Positions 52,720 to 62,368 of a DNA stretch of 64,000 nucleotides are shown one piece after another. Numbering within the stretch: position 1 is the first letter of the stretch; the number at the start of each line of letters is the position of its first letter. The notes below the pieces were generated by a model, which ran no database searches, had not been told where the DNA came from, and worked only from the letters and a program-made list of their open reading frames with translations. Origin of the DNA: Pelagomonas calceolata (taxonomy: Eukaryota; Sar; Pelagophyceae; Pelagomonadales; Pelagomonadaceae); assembly GCA_918797485.1 (NCBI GenBank), contig CAKKNE010000006.1, positions 1,426,001 through 1,490,000 on the forward strand, written 5' to 3'. A program made the translations under genes and the position numbers.

Positions 52720-54024
52720 CTATTCGAAGACCACGGGCGCCGCGTTCTCGTCGTCGTCCACGAGCAAATCACCAATAGACGCGAGCTCCGACGCGGAGAG
52801 CTGCCGCGGCGGCGGCAACTCCGGAGGAGGCGGTGGCGTCCGTGCGGCGAACAACGCCGTCGCTGACGCTACTAATCGATCCAGGTCGTCGGCCCAGCCC
52901 AAACTAGCCGCGAGCGATCGAATGCCGTCGTCACACGCACCCAATAAAGCCACATCTCTATAATTCGCCGCGTTCCCATAATCTAAAGACCCGGATCCGA
53001 GATGTCGTGCGACCGCGATGGGAATGCGCGGGTCCCTTCTTCCCACGGCATCGCGGTTCACGAGACACCTGACACAATTTTCAGGAACATGGCCAACTAA
53101 TTGCGCGAAGGGCTGCACGCTCAGCGACGTCCCGATGACCAGCAGCAGCTTACACCTAGGTAGGTCCTGCGTCGCGAGCTCGAAGAACCGCCGCGGCAGC
53201 CCTTCGCCGAAGAACACGATGTCGGGTTTGACGAGGCCGCCTTCTCTATCTCGGAGCGCCTGCCAGCCTTGGGGTCCGGCGTCGATGGCCGCTTTGAGCT
53301 CTGCTGGGTCTACCGACGCACCGGTATCGATACACGTCGCGCTGTCGAAGTTGCCGTGGGCTGCTACGGTTAACTCCGCCGGGACCCCTGCTGCAGATTC
53401 GAGCGAGTCGATGTTCTGCGTGAAGCATCGCAGGAGTCTACCTTTGTCGTGCAGTAGCTTTATAAATAAATGTGTTGTGGTTGGACAGTACGTCCCGGGC
53501 CACAGCTCTCTGGCCAGCGCGTAGAAGGCCTCGGGCCGTTCCCGGAAGTAGGCGAGCTCGAAGATGGCCTGGGGGTGCGGCAGGTCGTACTTCTGGAGGT
53601 TGTCATACAGGCCCGTTCCTGGACTTCTGAAGTCCGGAATGCCCGCCGCCGTCGACATGCCGGCGCCGCCCATGACGACGATGTCCCGTTCGTTGCCGTC
53701 ATTGATGTAGGCCGCTAACCCATCAGCGTCGAAGGACGAGAGGATGGGCGGTGGCGTGGGAGGATCGACGAGGTGATCAGGCAATTCCCCAGCCTGCCTC
53801 AATGCATCTAACTGCCGCGCGAGGAGTTCGAGTTTCGACGGGCCGTCATCTGACGAATCGGAGTCTTCGCGCTCCGGCGGCGGGTCTCTTGGTGTTAAAG
53901 GCGCCGCCGTCGCGAGCGAGGGCGCGGGCTGCGCGTCGGCCGTGTAGGCCGCGGCGCCCGGCGACTGGGCGTTGGCCTCGTCGCTGATGCTCCTTTGTCG
54001 TTTCAGGCCGCCGGCGGGATCCAT
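52720..54024 (-). CDS. Sirtuin (SIR2 family) with reduced zinc site
   Basis: 434 aa from an ATG. The N-terminal 115 residues are disordered (Pro, Ser, acidic). The catalytic domain has VVMGGAGMSTAAGIPDFRSPGTGLY (NAD-binding GAGxS and DFRS), YDLPHPQAIFELAYFRERPEAFY, TQNIDSLESAAG, the catalytic His in AAHGNFDSATCID, KPDIVFFGEGLPRRFF, and LLLVIGTSLSVQPFAQLV. It is most like SIRT2/SIRT1-class deacylases. Of the four zinc-binding cysteines, only the first (ATC) is evident; the second of that pair and the whole second CxxC are absent, replaced by DTGASVDPAELKAAIDAG. Activity therefore needs testing. Confidence 0.9.
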   Translation of the reverse strand: MDPAGGLKRQRSISDEANAQSPGAAAYTADAQPAPSLATAAPLTPRDPPPEREDSDSSDDGPSKLELLARQLDALRQAGELPDHLVDPPTPPPILSSFDADGLAAYINDGNERDIVVMGGAGMSTAAGIPDFRSPGTGLYDNLQKYDLPHPQAIFELAYFRERPEAFYALARELWPGTYCPTTTHLFIKLLHDKGRLLRCFTQNIDSLESAAGVPAELTVAAHGNFDSATCIDTGASVDPAELKAAIDAGPQGWQALRDREGGLVKPDIVFFGEGLPRRFFELATQDLPRCKLLLVIGTSLSVQPFAQLVGHVPENCVRCLVNRDAVGRRDPRIPIAVARHLGSGSLDYGNAANYRDVALLGACDDGIRSLAASLGWADDLDRLVASATALFAARTPPPPPELPPPRQLSASELASIGDLLVDDDENAAPVVFE

Positions 54025-54499
54025 GGTTGTCGGCGCGCCGCGGTTTGTGCTATACAGTTTGTGGTGGGTTTGAAAGCACTGTGGCGCTCGTGAGGGCGCA
54101 GGGATGCGCGGCGCTGCGTCGTAAGCTTCGCTAGCTTACAGACGTGTGCTGCAATGAGTTGGCGGGTGCTCGCGCGGCTCAGGAGCGCACCGGTAATGTC
54201 AGCAGTGTCCCAGCCAAACCCACTGAAATCGGGGCGCGGCTGGGACGACGCTCTGGCTAGATACGTAGTGCGCCGACGGGCTAGCTATGGGACCACGCGC
54301 GCTGCCGTAGAAACGTACCGGATCGACGTGGAAAAACCCGAGATTTCATCTCATCTCAGCGCGCGCTACAGTGCCAAATCGCTCCCAGCGCTGCCCAAGG
54401 TGCTGCCGCGTGGTGCCCGTGTGCTGCCGAGCGTTGCCCGTCCGGGCGCCCGCGCTCCGCCGACGCATCAGCCTCCAGAGTCAAGTGGCAAGAGAGAGC
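54025..54499. other. Divergent intergenic region
   Basis: Shared by the sirtuin and RING/SANT genes. CGCTAGCTTACAGACGTGTGC at about 54129-54149 may be a strongly diverged CTAG element, with the TTACAG centre kept. Confidence 0.4.
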
Positions 54500-57400
54500 A
54501 TGAGCCGCCTCCTGAAGGAGATCGCCCCGCACAACGCGCCGGGGCCGCGCGCCCTGACCACGACGCCGTGCCTCGTCTGCGGTGATGATGGAGAGGGGAT
54601 GGACTGCTGCCCCGCGGCGCTCTGCACGCCGTGTCTGCAGCGAGCGGCCAAGGCGCAGGGGTCGCTGTTTCGCTGCCCGTTATGTCGAGATGATGGCGCG
54701 TTCGTGATCGCGGCGAAGAGGAGAGGAGTGGTCGCGAACGCGAAGGCGACGCCGCGCTACGCGAGCGGCGACGATCTAACGATACGAAGGCGCTGCAACG
54801 CGCCGCGATGCAAGGCGCCGGGCGGCCGGTTCGTCGACGCGGCCGAGAACCCGCTGACGCGCCACGGTAACACAGAGAAGTGGGCCCTCGCGACGTGCGC
54901 GCACTGCGGCCAGACGTCGCGGCACCGCGGGTGTGTGAAGAGATTTGAGGGCTTTCGCTGCGACGACTGCGACGTGCAAGTGCTGGAACGGACCCCGGAC
55001 GACTTCCGGAAGGGCGATCGCGTCGAGGCGCGCTTCTCGGGCGGGCCGCGCTGGTACGGGGCCGAGGTCGTCGCCGTCGTTGAGGAAGGGATCCGCGTCA
55101 AGTACGACGACGACGGGTCCCTGGAGACGATCCGCGTCGCCGCGCGCATCCGGCACCGCGCCGCGGAGGAGGAACGGCCGCCTTCGCGGCCCGCGGCGCG
55201 GTCGCGCCGGGGCGAGGAGGAAGGCGGCGGCTCGGTCCCGCCGGGTCAGTCTCGGAACCCAACCGGGGGCTTCCGGTGCGAGGTCCGCCAGGTCGGCGGC
55301 ACGAGATGGCGCCGCTTCGAGTCTTGTCGGGACGCCGGCCGGGCGTTCAACATTCACGGCAACTACTTCTCACGACTCGTCAACGACGACGCCGCGTGCC
55401 CGGCGTGGGTGCGAGAACAGTTCGAGGCGCGGCGGCTGGGAGACGACGCGGACGAAGAATCGTCGGCGGACGACGACGAGGCCGCGCTCCGGGCGCTGCG
55501 CGAGCGCGTCGAGCGCGACGGTGGCGACGAAATGACGGCCGCGCGGCTCGATGCGTTGCTGGCCGGCTGGAAAGGGTCACGCGAGCGAAAAGTTACACAC
55601 GGCCGCCCGAACGGTTTTGCCTACAGCTTCGTCGCCCCCGACGGAACCGAGATCACGTCGATCGGCCGCGCGGCCGCGGCCGTCCTCGAGGCCGTGCCGG
55701 CGGCCGACGTCGAGGCCGCCGCGGCGGAAGCGCCCGCGCCCGCACCGGTGGCCAGGGAGGAAGACAATGACGACGCGCCGGCGGCGGACGAACCGCCGGT
55801 GTTTGACCACGGCGCTGCGCTCCGGGCGCTGCGCGAACGCGTCGAGCGCGATGGCGGCGACGCGATGACGGCAGCGCGCCTCGACGCCCTGCTCGTCGGC
55901 TGGACGGGGTCGCGGCAGCGCAGACGGCGAACCGGCTACACTTACAGCTTCGTCTCCGCGGGACGAGCCTGGTCTTACAGCTACACCGCCCCCGGCGGCG
56001 CCAAGTTCCGGTCGATTGCCAGCGCGGCCGCGGCCGTCCTCGGCGTCGCGGCGCCGACTGACGAGGGCGCCGCGGACGAGGCGCCAGCGCCGACGGCCGC
56101 CGCACCGCCGTTGAAGGTGTCCCTGGTCTCGGAGGTCGCCGCCCGCGAGGAGCTCCGCGACCATCTGCGAGGTCTGCCGGGCGTCGAGGCGTCCCAACTG
56201 GACAACCTGCTCGCCGGGTGGCAGGCGACGCGGCGCCGACGAGCAGACGGAACCACGTACAGCTTTATCTCGCCCGGCGGCGAAGAATTCACGTCCGTCT
56301 CCCGCGCCGCCTGGGCGGCGTGCCGCCTCGCGCCTGTGGAGAGACGACTCCGCGCGGAAGCCGAGCGGCTACGGGTCGAGAACGACGCGCTGCGGAACGA
56401 CCCGGCGGCGGCCGCGCGGCGCGAGGCCAAGCTCCGGGCCGAGGTCGGGAGGCTCCGCGTGGAGAACGAGAGGCTCGCGCGGGCGGCGCAGCAGCCACCG
56501 GTCGTCGTCAACCACAGCCGCCGCGACGCCGGTCTCGGCGCGTGGATGGCCGAGACGTTCGACCACGCCGTCGGCACGGAGCCGGTCGTCGTCAACCAGG
56601 TCCGTCCAGCGCGCCGCGTGACGGCGGGCGCGCCCGTCGTGCCGCCGGCACCGGCCGTGCCGGCGTGGCCGGCTCCGATCGAAGCGCCGATCCCGCCGCT
56701 CGGCCCCCGTGCCGCGAGCCTCGCTGCTGACAACGCGTTCCGCGCCGCGTCGGCGTTGGCGCTACGCAATTTGAGAGATTCCCTCCACGCCGTCGAGGCG
56801 CTGGCGACGAGCGACTTCCAGGGCCCCATGAAGCGGCCGGTCGCGCGCCTGGCCCTGAAGGCGCACCAGCTCGCGACGCACGTCGCCGCCTCGGAGACGC
56901 AGCTCGCCGAGCGCATCACGTGGGCGCCGCCTTCTTTCTGGACGCCCGACGAGGACTGGCGCCTGGAGCGGCTGTACAGCGATGAGTGCGCCGCGGTCGA
57001 CGCCGCCGGCCTACAGGGTAGGTCGGTGCGCGCCGATTTCTGGGCCCGCGCCGCCGCCGCCCTCGGTACCAGTCGCACGGCCGGGGCCGTTGAGTCGCGT
57101 TGGAAGGCATTGCGCGCTGGCACCGGCGCGAGGACGCGGCCTTGGACATCCAACGAGGACGAGCGACTCCGAACCATGGTCGGCGACTTGGGCGCGAGGA
57201 GCGACTGGCCCGCCATCGCCGTGCAGCTCGGCAACGGCCGGACGGCGGGGGGCGTCGAGGCGCGCTGGCAGATCTTGCGCGCCGACGAGCCGATGAGAAC
57301 GAAGCCGCGCTGGACGGCCGACGAGGACGAGCGGCTCTCGGAGCTTGTACGCGCGGCTCCGGAGCGCGCGTCGGGAAGTGCGCGACCAGGCATGTGGGAC

Positions 57401-58267
57401 CGCATCGCCTTGTCGTTTCCCGATCGTACTGCGTCGGCGGTCGAGCACCACTGGAAGGATCGTAACAAAAAAGCGCAGCGACACGCCATGGCGGCGCCCG
57501 CGCCGCCATCAAAAACATTAGAGAAATCACAGAAGATTAGATGTCTGCAGGACAATCCGAAACAAAAAGGCACTGCATGTCGCGACCGCTACGAAAAGTA
57601 TAAATCTGCTACCACTGTCAAGGAATTCTATGAGAAGGAAGGCACTCCTGCTGATCTGGACCATGACATTGGAAAGGGATTTATCGAAGTTATCCAACCG
57701 ACGCCCGCGCCGTCGATCGCGGGCGATCCTGACCGGAAGAAGCGGCCGCGGGAGGGACCTGCCGCCCCCCGCTGGTCCTCGGACGAGGAGGCGCGCCTGC
57801 GCCAGGTTGTTGAGGACGAACGCAGGGCGATCGCGGGTGGGGCGCCGAAAGCCGGCGTGTGGGATCGAGTCGCTATAGCTCTCGGGACGGGTCGGACAGG
57901 CGGCGCCGTGTCACAACACTGGAGCGCGATGAATCGAGGCACCGCCACCGGTGCGCCGGGCGCGGCTCGTTGGACGCCCGACGAGGAGCAGAAGCTGAGG
58001 CGGCTCGTCGAGGCGGAGCGCGCCGCAAATCGCGGCAAGTGTCGCGGGTCGTTCTGGGATGGCGCGGCGGCGGCGCTCGGCACGAAGCGGACGGCGGCGG
58101 CAGTCCAGCATCACTGGCAGGACATGAATAGCGCGTCGCGCCCGAGCAAGAAGGCGCGGACCGACGAGCCGCCGCCCCCCGAAGAGGTGGACGACCCGAT
58201 ACTTGACCCGTTCGGCCTCCGCGCGGGCCTCGCGGCCCTCTTCTCCCCATGGGGATGGGGTTCGTAA
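54500..58267 (+). CDS. Large RING/PHD-like and five-SANT/Myb protein
   Basis: 1255 aa from ATG 54500. Residues 22-150 hold paired Cys-rich fingers (CLVCGDDGEGMDCCPAALCTPCL...FRCPLCRDDG, then CNAPRCKAPGG...CAHCGQTSRHRGCVKRFEGFRCDDC), as in RING plus extended PHD proteins. A Tudor-like segment follows (RKGDRVEARFSGGPRWYGAEVVAVVEEGIRVKYDDDG). Residues about 330-620 contain three repeats of about 80 residues (LRALRERVERDGGDEMTAARLDALLAGW...YSFVAPDGTEITSIGRAAAAVL). After a coiled coil come three SANT domains (WTPDEDWRLERLY, WTSNEDERLRTMV, WTADEDERLSELV), an unrelated AT-rich insert, and two more SANT domains (RWSSDEEARLRQVV, RWTPDEEQKLRRLV). It is probably a chromatin-associated ubiquitin ligase or transcription factor. 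Confidence 0.85.
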   Translation: MSRLLKEIAPHNAPGPRALTTTPCLVCGDDGEGMDCCPAALCTPCLQRAAKAQGSLFRCPLCRDDGAFVIAAKRRGVVANAKATPRYASGDDLTIRRRCNAPRCKAPGGRFVDAAENPLTRHGNTEKWALATCAHCGQTSRHRGCVKRFEGFRCDDCDVQVLERTPDDFRKGDRVEARFSGGPRWYGAEVVAVVEEGIRVKYDDDGSLETIRVAARIRHRAAEEERPPSRPAARSRRGEEEGGGSVPPGQSRNPTGGFRCEVRQVGGTRWRRFESCRDAGRAFNIHGNYFSRLVNDDAACPAWVREQFEARRLGDDADEESSADDDEAALRALRERVERDGGDEMTAARLDALLAGWKGSRERKVTHGRPNGFAYSFVAPDGTEITSIGRAAAAVLEAVPAADVEAAAAEAPAPAPVAREEDNDDAPAADEPPVFDHGAALRALRERVERDGGDAMTAARLDALLVGWTGSRQRRRRTGYTYSFVSAGRAWSYSYTAPGGAKFRSIASAAAAVLGVAAPTDEGAADEAPAPTAAAPPLKVSLVSEVAAREELRDHLRGLPGVEASQLDNLLAGWQATRRRRADGTTYSFISPGGEEFTSVSRAAWAACRLAPVERRLRAEAERLRVENDALRNDPAAAARREAKLRAEVGRLRVENERLARAAQQPPVVVNHSRRDAGLGAWMAETFDHAVGTEPVVVNQVRPARRVTAGAPVVPPAPAVPAWPAPIEAPIPPLGPRAASLAADNAFRAASALALRNLRDSLHAVEALATSDFQGPMKRPVARLALKAHQLATHVAASETQLAERITWAPPSFWTPDEDWRLERLYSDECAAVDAAGLQGRSVRADFWARAAAALGTSRTAGAVESRWKALRAGTGARTRPWTSNEDERLRTMVGDLGARSDWPAIAVQLGNGRTAGGVEARWQILRADEPMRTKPRWTADEDERLSELVRAAPERASGSARPGMWDRIALSFPDRTASAVEHHWKDRNKKAQRHAMAAPAPPSKTLEKSQKIRCLQDNPKQKGTACRDRYEKYKSATTVKEFYEKEGTPADLDHDIGKGFIEVIQPTPAPSIAGDPDRKKRPREGPAAPRWSSDEEARLRQVVEDERRAIAGGAPKAGVWDRVAIALGTGRTGGAVSQHWSAMNRGTATGAPGAARWTPDEEQKLRRLVEAERAANRGKCRGSFWDGAAAALGTKRTAAAVQHHWQDMNSASRPSKKARTDEPPPPEEVDDPILDPFGLRAGLAALFSPWGWGS
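57515..57715 (+). other. AT-richer insert inside the SANT protein gene
   Basis: About 200 bp, in frame, encode KIRCLQDNPKQKGTACRDRYEKYKSATTVKEFYEKEGTPADLDHDIGKGFIEVIQ. Base composition and codon choice differ sharply from the GC-rich flanks. It separates SANT repeats 3 and 4. I recall similar RYEKYKSATTVKEF strings in other algal proteins, so it may be a mobile protein module. Confidence 0.6.
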
Positions 58268-58286
58268 GCACATAACTAACAAGTCA

Positions 58287-58931
58287 CTACTTAGCCGCCG
58301 AAAGCTCCTCGACGCGCGCCGCGAGCCGTGCGACCTCCTCCCTCAATTCGGCCACCTCGGCCCGCAGGGCAACGACCGAGGGGTCCTCCTTCGGCTTGAA
58401 CGCCGCCTTCAATTTGTCGAGGCGCGACTCGGAGGGCGCCGCGTCCTCGCGCGCCATGGCGCCGGACTCGTCGAAGGAGGGCTCGGGCGACGACCCCATG
58501 AGCTTCGAGATTTTCGCCGACGCGTCGCCCGCGGCTTTCCGCGTGGCCTCCGCGGCGTCATTCATGTTCTTGCGCGCGTTCGAAGCGAGCTCGGCCGCCT
58601 TCGGCTCTGTCTTCTTCATCATCTGTTGTAGAGATGCTTGAGCGGCCGAGGCCCGTCTCGAGACGTCGCTAAAGGTCCAGCCCTTGGAGGCGTTTTCCTT
58701 GGGCGGCTGGTTGGCGTCGCCTCCACTAAGAAAGAGGACCTTCTTCAGGTTGCCCTTGCCGTCGGACATCGTGCCCTCGCCCGTCACGGACGGCACGGTG
58801 GTGTCGTCGGGCGTCGTCGGGGGAATGACGACCTCGTCGGGCGAGGAGATGGAGAACTGGCTTTGTGCTGGCGGCGGGAGTTCTTCCACGGCGGCGGGCG
58901 GGCCGCCGGCGTCTTCCGTTGCTCCCATCAT
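58287..58931 (-). CDS. Uncharacterised coiled-coil protein
   Basis: 214 aa from an ATG. The N-terminal half is acidic and Pro/Thr-rich. Residues 85-165 are amphipathic helical (WTFSDVSRRASAAQASLQQMMKKTEPKAAELASNARKNMNDAAEATRKAAGDASAKISKLMG), similar in feel to LEA or apolipoprotein-like repeats. Residues 185-214 are a clear leucine/valine coiled coil (VVALRAEVAELREEVARLAARVEELSA). No family recognised; a scaffolding or lipid-surface role is conceivable. Confidence 0.65.
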   Translation of the reverse strand: MMGATEDAGGPPAAVEELPPPAQSQFSISSPDEVVIPPTTPDDTTVPSVTGEGTMSDGKGNLKKVLFLSGGDANQPPKENASKGWTFSDVSRRASAAQASLQQMMKKTEPKAAELASNARKNMNDAAEATRKAAGDASAKISKLMGSSPEPSFDESGAMAREDAAPSESRLDKLKAAFKPKEDPSVVALRAEVAELREEVARLAARVEELSAAK

Positions 58932-59176
58932 GGCTGGTGTGTAGAGATTGGGTCGATAGCGCTGCGGCGCGCGGCCGAGAGCTTTTCGTGCGCTGGCGGA
59001 GTGATGAATAACCGTAACGCACCAGCCGTTTTAACACCTGGTACGCAAGGCGCGAGCGCTGGAAACTTCCAACTTTATTTTTTTGCTTCTAGTGAAACAG
59101 GCATACTAGGAGCTGTTTTGGGCAGCCGAATCGAGCCACCACGCCACCAGCGATGGCCGGGCAGCCCTAGAGCGCC

Positions 59177-60007
59177 ATGCGCCACCTCTACCTGCTCGCC
59201 GCGGCCGCCGCGGGGCAGCCGCAGCGTATTTGGATCGATGCCGATTGTGATGGATTTCACGACGCGGCTGCAATCAGCCAGCTATCAAAATATAACATCA
59301 TCGGTGCCTCGGCGGTCTTCGGAAGCGCCACAGTTGTCGAAGCGCAACGGAAATGCTCCGACGTGCTGCGCAAGGCCAATATTGACGTCGAGGTGACCGC
59401 CGGCGCTTCACACTACGAAGACACGCAAGCAGCAAATAAAGCGGTCGGTGCCATGACGCACGAGCTCGCGAAAGCCATCAAAGATAACGAAAAGATGACC
59501 GTCGTGGCGCTAGGCACGCTCACGAACGTCGCGGCACTCGCCGTGAGAAGGCCGGACCTGGCCGAATCGCTTCATGTTGTCATCACGTGCGCTACCAATG
59601 ACCCATCAGACGTTTGTGTAACAAAGGACTGGCAGGCTTTAGCCGCTTTGCTGCGGAGCCCCGCCGACATGACGATGGCCCCGCCCGCGCCGCCGGCAGC
59701 ATGGGACGACGTGAGTGTGCTACCATCGTGGCTATCAACTCTAATAACGGGCCCGACGCGCGACCCGACCATTGATGGCGCTCTTCAAGGCGCGCGCTGC
59801 GAGGCCGAGAGCGCGTGGCTCATGCCGATCAACGAGGACTTCCACGACCCTCGGTTTGTGTTAGAGACGGGCGAATTACCGGAGTGGCCGACGAAGGCCA
59901 CGGCCCTGCGGCCCGACTCCATCGGGTTGAGCGGGAGTCTCGAGCGGTGCTGGGGCGCGCACGACGCGCGGCGGCGGCTCGTGGATGACTCGCGTAGCGA
60001 GCTGTGA
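59177..60007 (+). CDS. Secreted inosine-uridine nucleoside hydrolase-like protein
   Basis: 276 aa from an ATG with a signal peptide (MRHLYLLAAAAAGQPQ). The fold start RIWIDADCDGFHDAAAI corresponds to the DTDPGxDDA calcium-binding motif of nucleoside hydrolases, with changes at the third to fifth positions. It is followed by NIIGASAVFGSATVVEAQRKCSDVLRKANIDVEVTAGAS and MTVVALGTLTNVAALAVRRPDL, typical of the family. The late histidine motif is less clear (PINEDFHDPRFVLE). The family cleaves nucleosides to base and ribose; a secreted form would scavenge nucleosides. Metal-site changes make activity uncertain. Confidence 0.75.
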   Translation: MRHLYLLAAAAAGQPQRIWIDADCDGFHDAAAISQLSKYNIIGASAVFGSATVVEAQRKCSDVLRKANIDVEVTAGASHYEDTQAANKAVGAMTHELAKAIKDNEKMTVVALGTLTNVAALAVRRPDLAESLHVVITCATNDPSDVCVTKDWQALAALLRSPADMTMAPPAPPAAWDDVSVLPSWLSTLITGPTRDPTIDGALQGARCEAESAWLMPINEDFHDPRFVLETGELPEWPTKATALRPDSIGLSGSLERCWGAHDARRRLVDDSRSEL

Positions 60008-60110
60008 AGTAAGATGTGTGTCCTACCTTACCGCGGCGGCGGCGTCGTGGTGGCGGCCGTCGCGCATCCCGGCGTCGTCGACGAGTCATCCATGGCTTTT
60101 TTCTAGACTT

Positions 60111-61804
60111 TTAGGACCCCCCTGGCTCCGTCTGCGTCGCGCCGTCCTCCGTGTCCCTATCATCACTCGGCGCCGGCGGCGGCTCCGTGTCCATGGCGTC
60201 GCCGCGCCGCCGCTGCGGCGGCTCGGTGCGCTGCCAGGCCCTATCGTCCAAGAACGGATGTCTCAGAGCATCGGCGGGCTCGACGCGCGCCGACGGCGAG
60301 TACTCGAGCATGCGCCGCACGAACTCGACGAAGAGGCGGTAGTTTTCTGGAGCGTGCCCGGCCTCGCCGCGCCGTCTTCCTCCGGGACCGCCCGTGTCGG
60401 CGCCGACGACGTCAGACAAGCCCCGCGGCTCGCCCATGGGCTTGTTTCGCTCCCCGGGCTTGGCCTTCAGCGTCCACCGATGAGGCGGTTTCTGGGACGT
60501 GCTTCGACTCCGCGTCGCGACGCCCTGTTGACTGGCAGCAGGATTGGCCACGAAGTACTGGTCCCGCGTCGATCTATCGGCGGCCTCGACCATGCTCTCG
60601 GGCGGCATGCCCAGGACTTCCACGAGTCGTCGCATTTGATCTAATTGATCCGAACCGGAGAATAGAGGTTCACCGGTATGCATCTCTATCAGTATACAAC
60701 CGAGCGACCACACGTCAATAGCGACCGTATAGGGCAACCCCAACATCACCTCCGGCGACCGGTAGAACCGCGACTGGATGTAAGAATACATCCGCCGGTC
60801 CGATCGACAGGACGAGCCAAAGTCAATCACTTTGATCGCGCTCCGTTTGGGATGCCTCAACAGAATGTTCTCGGGCTTGAGGTCGCAGTGGATCACGGCC
60901 ACGTCCTGCGCGGCACGGACGCCGTCACGAGACGCGTCGACTCTCGGACGATCACGAAGACGGCGTCGAGGCGGCGCGGCATCGCGACGACGCCGTCGAC
61001 GCAACGTGAAGTTCAGAAATGTTCGGAAACAGACGCCGAGTCCGCACCGGCCGCGCGAGGAACGCCAACGCATGTAAAATCTGCTTCGCGAATTTCCGAA
61101 CCAAATTCAACGAAACGCCGTGGAATTGCGTGTTCTTCAGCAGCTCGTACAGATTATAGGAAAGCATCTCGAAGACCAAACACTCGTGGCCGCGATACAC
61201 GAAGTGGTCCAGGAGCCGTACGATGTTCTGTTTGTCGTCTCTGTCCGCACTTCGTAATGCTCGTAACAGTTCGATCTCCGTCTGGGCCTGCAGCGCGAAG
61301 GGCTTCTTGGACTTGATGATCTTGATCGCGACGTCCGTGCCCGTGCGCTCGTCTCGTGCCCGAACAACTTGGCCGAAGCTACCCTTGCCTATTCGCTCTT
61401 TGATGGTATAGTGCTCGCCGAAGGCGTCCTCCATCTCGAGCTTGTAGTCGTGGTGCTCGTCGTCCCACTGGGACTGGGGGGCTTCCGCCGCGCGCTGCTG
61501 GACCTTCCTTTTTGCTTTTTTCTCGTAGTAGACCTGTGCGGTTGACGTTGAAGCGTTTTCTGCGGGTGGGGTTTTGACGGGCGGCGCCTCTCGCGGCGCG
61601 CCTCATGCTCGTACGTCGCGCCTCCGCCGTCATAACGGCGCCACGGGGCGCTCTCGCGGCCCTCTCGCCCGGCTCGGCCCCAGCGCGCGCGTTTGACGTC
61701 TCTAGGACGCCGCTCCAAACCTTGTTGATGAGCTTGTACGTGTCGATGAGCTGGACGCTCATCTTGTAGAGCGGCCGCTCCGTGTGGGGCCGGTGCTGCG
61801 CCAT
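60111..61804 (-). CDS. DYRK1: DYRK1-type dual-specificity protein kinase, three exons
   Basis: Exons 61721-61804, 61048-61533 and 60111-60905 give 454 aa in one frame. Exon 1 ends MSVQLIDTYKLINK and exon 2 begins VYYEKKAKRKVQQ, the DYRK homology box. Exon 2 continues YTIKERIGKGSFGQVVRARD, VAIKIIKSKK, and CLVFEMLSYNLYELLKNTQFHGVSLNLVRKFAKQILHALAFLARP. Exon 3 has DVAVIHCDLKPENILL, VIDFGSSC, the self-phosphorylation loop YSYIQSRFYRSPEV, and TGGPGGRRRGEAGH. DYRK kinases autophosphorylate Tyr during translation, then act on Ser/Thr. Both introns are introner-type. The C-terminus is an acidic and Pro-rich tail. Confidence 0.93.
60906..61047 (-). mobile_element. 142-nt introner-type intron in the DYRK gene
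   Basis: GTGCGGAC...CGCGCAG with the CGTCGACGGCGTCGTCG and CGCCTCGACGCCGTC pair inside. The join gives LARP-DVAVIHCDL at the family's exact spacing. Confidence 0.7.
61534..61720 (-). other. 187-nt GT-AG intron in the DYRK gene
   Basis: GTTTGGAG...AACCGCACAG; the following exon begins GTCTAC. No clear terminal repeat seen. The join gives LINK-VYYEKK. Confidence 0.75.
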
Positions 61805-62368
61805 TCTGTTTCAGGCGTCGGGCCGGCGGGTCACGGGGGCCGCGGCTTTCGGTAAAAATCCGCGCGGCGGCGGCGGAGTAACGCTGTGCTGCGGCGCAGC
61901 GGTCCCGCGCGGCCTCGGTTAGTGTAACAACGCACCGCGGCGCCTAGCAACGGTAACGCTCTGAAACAGGTTCGCCTCGGCAGAGTGTAACCGCTGGCCC
62001 TTCTCGCTTAACAGGGCGCCCACTGAGGTAACAGCGCAAGCCTGGAGAGGTCTCTCGCTCACCGTATACTCCGAAAGGGTGTCATACTGGCGGTCAGGTC
62101 GGCTTTAGTCACAGCTCTGGCTTAGTGGCAGTTTTTTTATTTAGCTAAAAAGACCAGGCCGCCCAGGCCGTTCCGCCGCCGCGAGGCGTCCGTGGGCGCT
62201 GGAGCATGTCTCCGGGAGGCCGCTGACTCAGACCGCCGGCGTGCGGGGCATTTTTTTGGCTCGACAGAGGCATGCGAATTTTGCTATCACCGGCTCGCGC
62301 GCAGCCGCCGAGGCAGCCCGCCAAGCGCAAATCATGATACGATCATAAGAAAAACAAGTACGGAAGCG
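61805..62368. other. Divergent intergenic region with repeated GTAAC words
   Basis: GTAAC or TTAAC occurs six times between 61877 and 62036 at loosely regular spacing, e.g. GAGTAACGCT, GTGTAACAAC, GGTAACGCTC, GTGTAACCGC, GGTAACAGCG. It could be a cluster of factor-binding sites for the DYRK and GT90 genes. No gene seen. Confidence 0.4.

Noticed and set aside
55981-57573. Minus-strand ORF of 530 codons
   Set aside because: Antisense of the SANT protein; low-complexity Arg/Ser translation.
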